NCBI RefSeq assembly: GCF_010500965.1 | Contig: NZ_QVMI01000032.1 | Location: 28,764 to 92,763, forward strand | From: Bacteroides sp. 51 | GTDB lineage: Bacteria; Bacteroidota; Bacteroidia; Bacteroidales; Bacteroidaceae | Direction of reading: 5' to 3' | DNA length: 64,000 nucleotides | Shown: positions 58,930 to 64,000 of the stretch, piece after piece | Numbering within the stretch: position 1 is the stretch's first letter | Layout: each line of letters starts with the position of its first letter | Translations under genes and position numbers: made by a program | Notes under the pieces: generated by a model | The model's database searches: none | What the model was told of the DNA's origin: nothing | The model's input: only the letters and a program-made list of their open reading frames with translations

Positions 58930-61900
58930 ATGTTAAAAACATTCATTGAACGTCCCGTTTTATCCACCGTAATATCTATTATCATCGTAGTATTGGGGAT
59001 AATAGGAATGAACATGCTACCCGTAGAACAGTATCCCGATATTGCTCCCCCTACCGTGCAGGTCGAGGCTTCGTACAGCGGAGCCAACTCCGATGTAATC
59101 ATGAACAGCGTAATCATTCCATTGGAAGAAGCCATTAACGGTGTGGAAGGGATGACATATATGACCTCATCCACCGAAACCGGCGCTGCTACAATAACCG
59201 TCTATTTCAAACAGGGAATCAACCCTGATATGGCAACGGTAAACGTGCAGAACCTTGTAAACCAAGCCTCTTCTCTGTTACCGGCCGAAGTAACGCAAGC
59301 GGGTGTAACTGTTACAAAACAGCAGACGAGTAATATCCTGATGATGTCTTTCGTATCCGAAAACCCGGATTACGACGCCAAGTTTCTACAGAATTATGCC
59401 AACATCAATATTATTCCCCAGATCAAACGTGTGTATGGGGTAGGTAGTGCCGAGGTGTTTGGAGCAAATGACTATTCCATGCGTATCTGGCTGAAACCCG
59501 ACGTGATGGCATCTTATAAAATCTCAACGGATGAAGTGATCAATGCACTCAGGGATCAGAACATCGAGGCTGCTCCGGGCCAGTTGGGAGAAAACAGTAA
59601 CCAGGCATTCCAATACACGCTGAAATATACCGGACGATTATCTTCCGTAGAAGAATTCGAAAACATTATCATCCGTTCATCCGAAGGAAAGATCGTCCGG
59701 ATGAGCGATGTTGCCGGTGTAGAACTAGGCTCATTAATGTATAGTGTGGTTACAAATACCGATGGTAACCCTGCTATTATGATGGCTATCAGCCAGACCG
59801 CAGGTTCAAATGCGCAGGAAGTAATTAAAAAAGTAAAAGAGGAACTGACAAAAGCAGAGGAAGATTTCCCTCCCGGATTGAAGATTACATACCTTATGGA
59901 CGTAAGTGACTTCCTTAATGCCTCTATAAATAAGGTAATAACTACGCTGCTCGAAGCATTCGTACTTGTTTTCCTTGTTGTGTTTGTATTCCTTCAGAAT
60001 TTCAGGTCCACACTTATACCCGCTATTGCTGTGCCGGTAGCCATTATCGGAACCTTCTTCTTCCTGTGGATCATGGGCTTCTCTATCAATCTGCTCACCT
60101 TGTTTGCTTTGGTATTGGCCATTGGTATTGTGGTCGATGACGCCATTGTGGTGGTTGAGGCTGTGCACGCCGAGCTCGAAAGCGGAGTCAAAGATCCTAA
60201 GCAGGCAGCCATTAAAGCAATGGGCGAGATAGCTCCGGCCATTATATCTATTACACTGGTTATGGCCTCGGTGTTTATTCCGGTAAGTTTCATTGGCGGG
60301 ACAACAGGTATATTCTACAAACAATTCGGACTGACGCTGGCGGTTGCCATCTTTATTTCTGCTATCAACGCCCTGACGTTAAGTCCCGCTTTGTGTGCCC
60401 TTTTCCTGAAACCGCACGATGAGAAAGAAGGAAAAAAGAGTTTTATCAAAAGGTTCTACTACTTCTTCAATATCGGATTCGAAGCGGCTACTTCCAAGTA
60501 TAAAAAGTCGTTGGTCTTTTTAGGAAAGAAAGGCCACCGTTGGATTACTGTCGGTATTATTGCAGTGAGTTCGGCCATACTTTTCGGACTAATGAACATC
60601 ATACCTACCGGATTCGTACCGCAGGAAGATAGTGGTGCGGTGATGGGAATGATCACCCTGCCTCCGGGTTCGTCTATGGAGAGAACCGACTCCATTGTGC
60701 AGGCAGTCAACGAGATAGCCAATGAAATACCCGAAGTGAAGAATCTGGGTAGCCTTAGCGGGATAAGCTTTATGAGTGGGTTGGGTAGCTCGTATGGATC
60801 TCTGATCATTAAAATGGATCATTGGGACGACCGCAAAATCACAGCAGACGAGATTGCCGCTATCCTGACCGAAAAAACAAAGTCGATAAACAACGCTACG
60901 TTCATGTTCTTCGGTACACCCACTATTATGGGATTCGGACTTAGCAACGGGGTGTCTGTAAACCTGCAAGACCGTACGGGTGGCGATATTTATAAGTTTT
61001 ACGATGTGACCAATGACTTCCTCGACCGGATGAATCAGCGAGATGAAGTAATGATGGCCATGACCACGTTCAACCCGAACTTCCCGCAGAAGCAGCTGGA
61101 AGCCAATATGCCTAAGATTAAAGATGCGGGACTGACGCTGAGCGAAGTCATGGGAGCAATGCAGGCGTATATCGGTAGCCAATATATATCGAACTTCAAC
61201 TTGTATGGTAAACAATTCCGTGTCATGGTACAGGCTGCGCCCGAATACCGCTCGAAGCTGGAAGACCTGGACGGACTGTTCGTAAAGACAGCAAGCGGTG
61301 AGATGGCTCCTGTAACTGAATTTCTGACCATTACAGACGTTACAGGTCCGGAAACCCGTACCCGGTTCAACTTGTATTCGTCTATGGAGCTGACCATTAT
61401 CCCTAATTATCCGGGTGGATTTAGTTCGGGCGACGTGATCAAGGCGCTGGAAGAAGTAAAGAAACAGTCTTTGCCGTCGGGATATAGTTATGAGTTCTCG
61501 GGCATGACGCGCGAAGAAGCAGAAAGTAGCAGCCAAACCGTATTGATATTCGGGCTTTGCTTGATTTTCGTTTATCTGTTGTTGGCCGCTCTGTACGAAA
61601 GTTACATCTTGCCGTTGGCTGTTATATTCTCGCTGCCCGTAGGGTTGGCAGGCGTATTTATCTTCCTGTCGGCATTCGGGCTAACTCAGGGAATTACAAA
61701 TAATATTTATGTGCAGATATCGCTCATCATGCTTATCGGATTGCTGGCGAAGAATGCGATCTTGATTGTAGAGTATGCCATCCAACGCCGAAAACAGGGA
61801 ATGCGTATCATTGATGCAGCGGTTAATGGTGCAGTAGCCCGTTTCCGTCCGATCCTGATGACCTCTTTCGCTTTTATTTTCGGACTTTTGCCTTTGGCTC

Positions 61901-62097
61901 TTTCAACAGGTGCAGGCGCCATGGGCAACCGTTCTATCGGTATCAGCGCTATTGGTGGTATGCTTATCGGTACGCTGATCGGGGTACTGGTCATTCCTTC
62001 CCTGTATATCATATTCCAGTCTATACAGGACAGGTTCAGTAAATCGGGTATGGTAAATTCGAATGACGAGGTTATTACACAACAAAATCAAGAATAA
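58930..62097 (+). CDS. RND multidrug efflux pump (HAE-1, AcrB-like)
   Basis: 1055 aa, full length. N-terminal MLKTFIERPVLSTVISIIIV, porter domains including SSTETGAATITVYFKQGINP, the proton-relay Asp pair in GIVVDDAIVVVEAVHAELES (TM4) and the TM10 Lys in LIGLLAKNAILIVEYAIQRR. Twelve membrane segments are evident. It exports hydrophobic or amphiphilic drugs, bile acids and similar compounds by proton antiport; the substrate is not readable. The outer membrane gene starts 2 bp after its stop. Confidence 0.97.
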   Translation: MLKTFIERPVLSTVISIIIVVLGIIGMNMLPVEQYPDIAPPTVQVEASYSGANSDVIMNSVIIPLEEAINGVEGMTYMTSSTETGAATITVYFKQGINPDMATVNVQNLVNQASSLLPAEVTQAGVTVTKQQTSNILMMSFVSENPDYDAKFLQNYANINIIPQIKRVYGVGSAEVFGANDYSMRIWLKPDVMASYKISTDEVINALRDQNIEAAPGQLGENSNQAFQYTLKYTGRLSSVEEFENIIIRSSEGKIVRMSDVAGVELGSLMYSVVTNTDGNPAIMMAISQTAGSNAQEVIKKVKEELTKAEEDFPPGLKITYLMDVSDFLNASINKVITTLLEAFVLVFLVVFVFLQNFRSTLIPAIAVPVAIIGTFFFLWIMGFSINLLTLFALVLAIGIVVDDAIVVVEAVHAELESGVKDPKQAAIKAMGEIAPAIISITLVMASVFIPVSFIGGTTGIFYKQFGLTLAVAIFISAINALTLSPALCALFLKPHDEKEGKKSFIKRFYYFFNIGFEAATSKYKKSLVFLGKKGHRWITVGIIAVSSAILFGLMNIIPTGFVPQEDSGAVMGMITLPPGSSMERTDSIVQAVNEIANEIPEVKNLGSLSGISFMSGLGSSYGSLIIKMDHWDDRKITADEIAAILTEKTKSINNATFMFFGTPTIMGFGLSNGVSVNLQDRTGGDIYKFYDVTNDFLDRMNQRDEVMMAMTTFNPNFPQKQLEANMPKIKDAGLTLSEVMGAMQAYIGSQYISNFNLYGKQFRVMVQAAPEYRSKLEDLDGLFVKTASGEMAPVTEFLTITDVTGPETRTRFNLYSSMELTIIPNYPGGFSSGDVIKALEEVKKQSLPSGYSYEFSGMTREEAESSSQTVLIFGLCLIFVYLLLAALYESYILPLAVIFSLPVGLAGVFIFLSAFGLTQGITNNIYVQISLIMLIGLLAKNAILIVEYAIQRRKQGMRIIDAAVNGAVARFRPILMTSFAFIFGLLPLALSTGAGAMGNRSIGISAIGGMLIGTLIGVLVIPSLYIIFQSIQDRFSKSGMVNSNDEVITQQNQE

Positions 62098-62099
62098 TT

Positions 62100-63509
62100 A
62101 TGAACAGAAACAAATATACAAGAGGATATATTCTATTGGGGCTTGTTGCCCTGATAGGATTAACGTCCTGCGGGTCCGCATATCATTACAAAACACCCGA
62201 TTATGATGCAGATAATTTATACGGAGAAATGACATCGGCCGACACCATGACCATAGCCAACACTCCGTGGCAGGAATATTTTACGGATGCTCATCTCATC
62301 GCCTTGATAAACAAAGGTATCGAGAATAACTTCGACCTACAGATAGCCTATACCCGTATACAGCAGGCAGAAGCTAGTTTGGGGATGGCAAAAGCTGCTT
62401 ATTTCCCCGATGTGGCATTGGTGGGGCAGGTGAATCATTCGCGCCATAGCAACGGTCAGGATGGTAAGGATGTGTTGGGGTATCACTCTACAGATTATTC
62501 CCTTGGCGTATCGGCAAGTTGGGAACTTGATCTTTGGGGAAAACTCAACAAACAATCGAAAGCAAAATATGCCCAGTTCTTAAACAGTCATGCTTATAAG
62601 AACCTAATCCATAGCTCCTTAGTAGCTAATATTGCTACATCCTACTACTCCTTATTGGCACTGGATGAGAAACTGGGCATTACCATTGAAACGGTGAAGC
62701 TTCTGGAAGAGAGCGTAGAAACCATCGAGGCGCTGAAAATAGCCGGTTTGCAAAACGGTGCAGCCGTTGAGCAAAGCAAGGCGTTGCTGTATAGTACGCA
62801 GACAAGCATTCCTGATTTGGAAAGTCAGATCAGGCAGATGGAGAATTCGATATGTGCCATGATTGGACGCAAACCGGGGCCGATTGCCCGTTCTACCATT
62901 TCCGATCAGCGATATTCCAATCAATTTGAGTATGGTATTCCTGCGCAAATGTTGGCTAAACGTCCCGATGTGCAACAGGCGGAACTGTCTTTTCGTTCTG
63001 CATTCGAACTGACGCATGCGGCACGGGCTAGCTTCTATCCGTCAATTACACTAAGTTCGGGAACGCTGGGGTATGGAACGTCCAACACTTTATCCAATTT
63101 CTTCAAACCCGAAAACATTTTTGCCAGTATTATTGGCGGACTGACTCAGCCTCTTTTTGCTAAAAAGCAATTAACCGGAAACCTGAAAATAGCAAAGGCA
63201 CAACAGCAGGAAGCGTTGTTAACGTTTGAACAAACCGTCTTGAATGCCGGACAGGAAGTAAACGATATATTGTTCTCTTTCGAATCTTCGTTGAAAAAGA
63301 ATGATACACGGAAAAGGCAGATCAAGGCGTGTCATAATTCCGTATATTTCACTCAGGAACTTCTGAAAGCGGGTGATGCAAATTATACGGAAGTGCTTAC
63401 GGCAGAACAGAATCTGTTATCGGCATTGCTAAACCAGGTGAATGACAGGTTGGAACAGTTACAATGTTCTGTGAATCTGTATAAAGCGCTGGGCGGTGGA
63501 ATAGAATAA
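62100..63509 (+). CDS. Outer membrane efflux channel lipoprotein (TolC/OprM, NodT type)
   Basis: 469 aa. Lipoprotein signal ends at GLTSC (Cys24). Two OEP repeats are visible: helices QIAYTRIQQAEASLGMAKAA and SWELDLWGKLNKQSKAKYAQ in the first half, and LAKRPDVQQAELSFRSAFEL and ASFYPSITLSSGTLGYG in the second, with LKAGDANYTEVLTAEQNLLS near the end. It forms the trimeric exit duct of the RND pump. It starts 2 bp after the pump stop, so it is in the same operon. Confidence 0.95.
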   Translation: MNRNKYTRGYILLGLVALIGLTSCGSAYHYKTPDYDADNLYGEMTSADTMTIANTPWQEYFTDAHLIALINKGIENNFDLQIAYTRIQQAEASLGMAKAAYFPDVALVGQVNHSRHSNGQDGKDVLGYHSTDYSLGVSASWELDLWGKLNKQSKAKYAQFLNSHAYKNLIHSSLVANIATSYYSLLALDEKLGITIETVKLLEESVETIEALKIAGLQNGAAVEQSKALLYSTQTSIPDLESQIRQMENSICAMIGRKPGPIARSTISDQRYSNQFEYGIPAQMLAKRPDVQQAELSFRSAFELTHAARASFYPSITLSSGTLGYGTSNTLSNFFKPENIFASIIGGLTQPLFAKKQLTGNLKIAKAQQQEALLTFEQTVLNAGQEVNDILFSFESSLKKNDTRKRQIKACHNSVYFTQELLKAGDANYTEVLTAEQNLLSALLNQVNDRLEQLQCSVNLYKALGGGIE

Positions 63510-63624
63510 ACTCTGTTTTTGGTGTCTCTCTCTTCTATTCCTGCGCATTCATACAACTATCTCTGATATCATAATATGTAGTTTCTTACGTTAACGAATC
63601 TATTCGTTGGTACACGTTATACGT

Positions 63625-63692
63625 TTCGTCGCACCGTGGTATATCTTTCGTCGCACCAAGATGCGACGAAAGATATACCACGGTGCGACGAA
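63625..63692. repeat. 31-bp perfect inverted repeat with internal repeated words
   Basis: The arm 63625-63655 is the exact reverse complement of 63662-63692, loop of 6 nt. TTCGTCGCACC occurs twice in the left arm, at 63625 and 63647 (22 bp apart); TGCGACGAA occurs at 63662 and 63684 (22 bp apart). Located 116 bp after the efflux operon end. The architecture resembles the other arrays, but the words are not individually palindromic. Confidence 0.9.
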
Positions 63693-64000
63693 TAAATTTA
63701 TTAATACGGAAAATACCTTCATTCATATGAGCTATAGTTTCTTTCGGTCTGATTATTAATTTGTTGCAACAAGCGTATTTTATATCTTCCAGACCGGAGT
63801 TTTCTGTATATTCTTGTTTTCCCAGAAAATATTCATTATCCCGATAGGGAGTTTCTGAATAAAGCCTGTCTTTATTTGTAGATTAATTTATTAACCATTT
63901 ACAGTAGTGTCCGGAGAAATCCCCGAAACGATTAATTAAACATTTAAATATCAATGATTTATAGCGGTTTTATTTTTTTTCGATTTGAATTTATAGTTTT
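63693..64000. other. Noncoding window end
   Basis: No ORF or recognised element in this AT-rich stretch, apart from a weak 7-bp inverted pair, CGGTCTG (63745-63751) and CAGACCG (63790-63796). The next gene lies beyond the window. Confidence 0.4.

Noticed and set aside
60589-61536. 315-codon minus-strand ORF
   Set aside because: It lies wholly inside the RND pump gene in antisense. Its sequence is a shadow of the pump's codon use.

Overview
The window reads as chromosome of a gut-type Bacteroidales bacterium (Bacteroides or Parabacteroides-like; the exact genus cannot be fixed from this sequence alone). The evidence is SusC/SusD pairs with FecI/FecR regulators, fimbrillin (type V pilus) lipoproteins, a TPP-riboswitch-controlled TonB receptor-PnuT-thiamin pyrophosphokinase operon, TAnnTTTG-type -7 promoter boxes and weak Shine-Dalgarno sites. 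No rRNA, tRNA, CRISPR array or prophage was seen. Most of the window is ordinary core and catabolic gene content. The accessory part is the fimbrial block at 9.8-23.7 kb, and several intergenic stretches are unusually rich in repeats.

Layout. 1-2.8 kb: 3' end of metA, a U32 peptidase and a zinc-ribbon membrane lipoprotein, chained by 4-bp ATGA overlaps. 3.2-9.1 kb (minus): a TonB receptor, then a compact radA / FAD oxidoreductase / LuxR-type regulator operon. 9.8-23.7 kb (plus): a tyrosine recombinase followed by a segment bounded by perfect 17-bp inverted repeats, then a nine-gene fimbrial operon (fimbrillin, FimB/Mfa2-like anchor, DUF3575, OmpA/PD40, 818-aa Calx-beta-like protein, a 59-aa protein, a 131-aa cytosolic protein, a second fimbrillin and an 1144-aa beta-helix tip-like protein). 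The only good promoter in the segment points away from the fimbrial genes, so the sequenced state looks OFF. 23.7-25 kb: noncoding, with two tandem copies of an apparent small RNA gene. 25-34.7 kb: asparaginase (minus), then the threonine operon with a Thr-rich leader peptide, thrA, an ApgM-like putative homoserine kinase, a TlpA-type lipid-disulfide-exchange-like protein and thrC. 34.7-41.4 kb: S41 peptidase lipoprotein, MFS transporter and the thiamin uptake operon with its TPP riboswitch. 41.6-50.3 kb (minus): sigma / anti-sigma / SusC / SusD / GH127 glycan utilisation locus. 50.5-54.8 kb: hybrid cluster protein, GH43, HD phosphohydrolase and QueH. 55.2-63.5 kb: LytS/LytR-type two-component system divergent from an RND efflux operon.

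Two structural themes stand out. First, a candidate ON/OFF DNA switch controls the fimbrial operon, with its own recombinase next to it. Second, five intergenic regions carry short words, each repeated four or more times at a strict 22-23 bp period. The word differs between loci (three of the five loci have a unique word, two share ACCCGGGT), the arrays fold into long hairpins, and they sit downstream of genes, mostly between convergent pairs. A separate dispersed palindrome (core GGGCGGTTCGCGAACCGCCC) occurs at six sites, again mostly between convergent genes.

All coordinates were read by eye from the sequence. Family names come from motif recognition, not from database searches.
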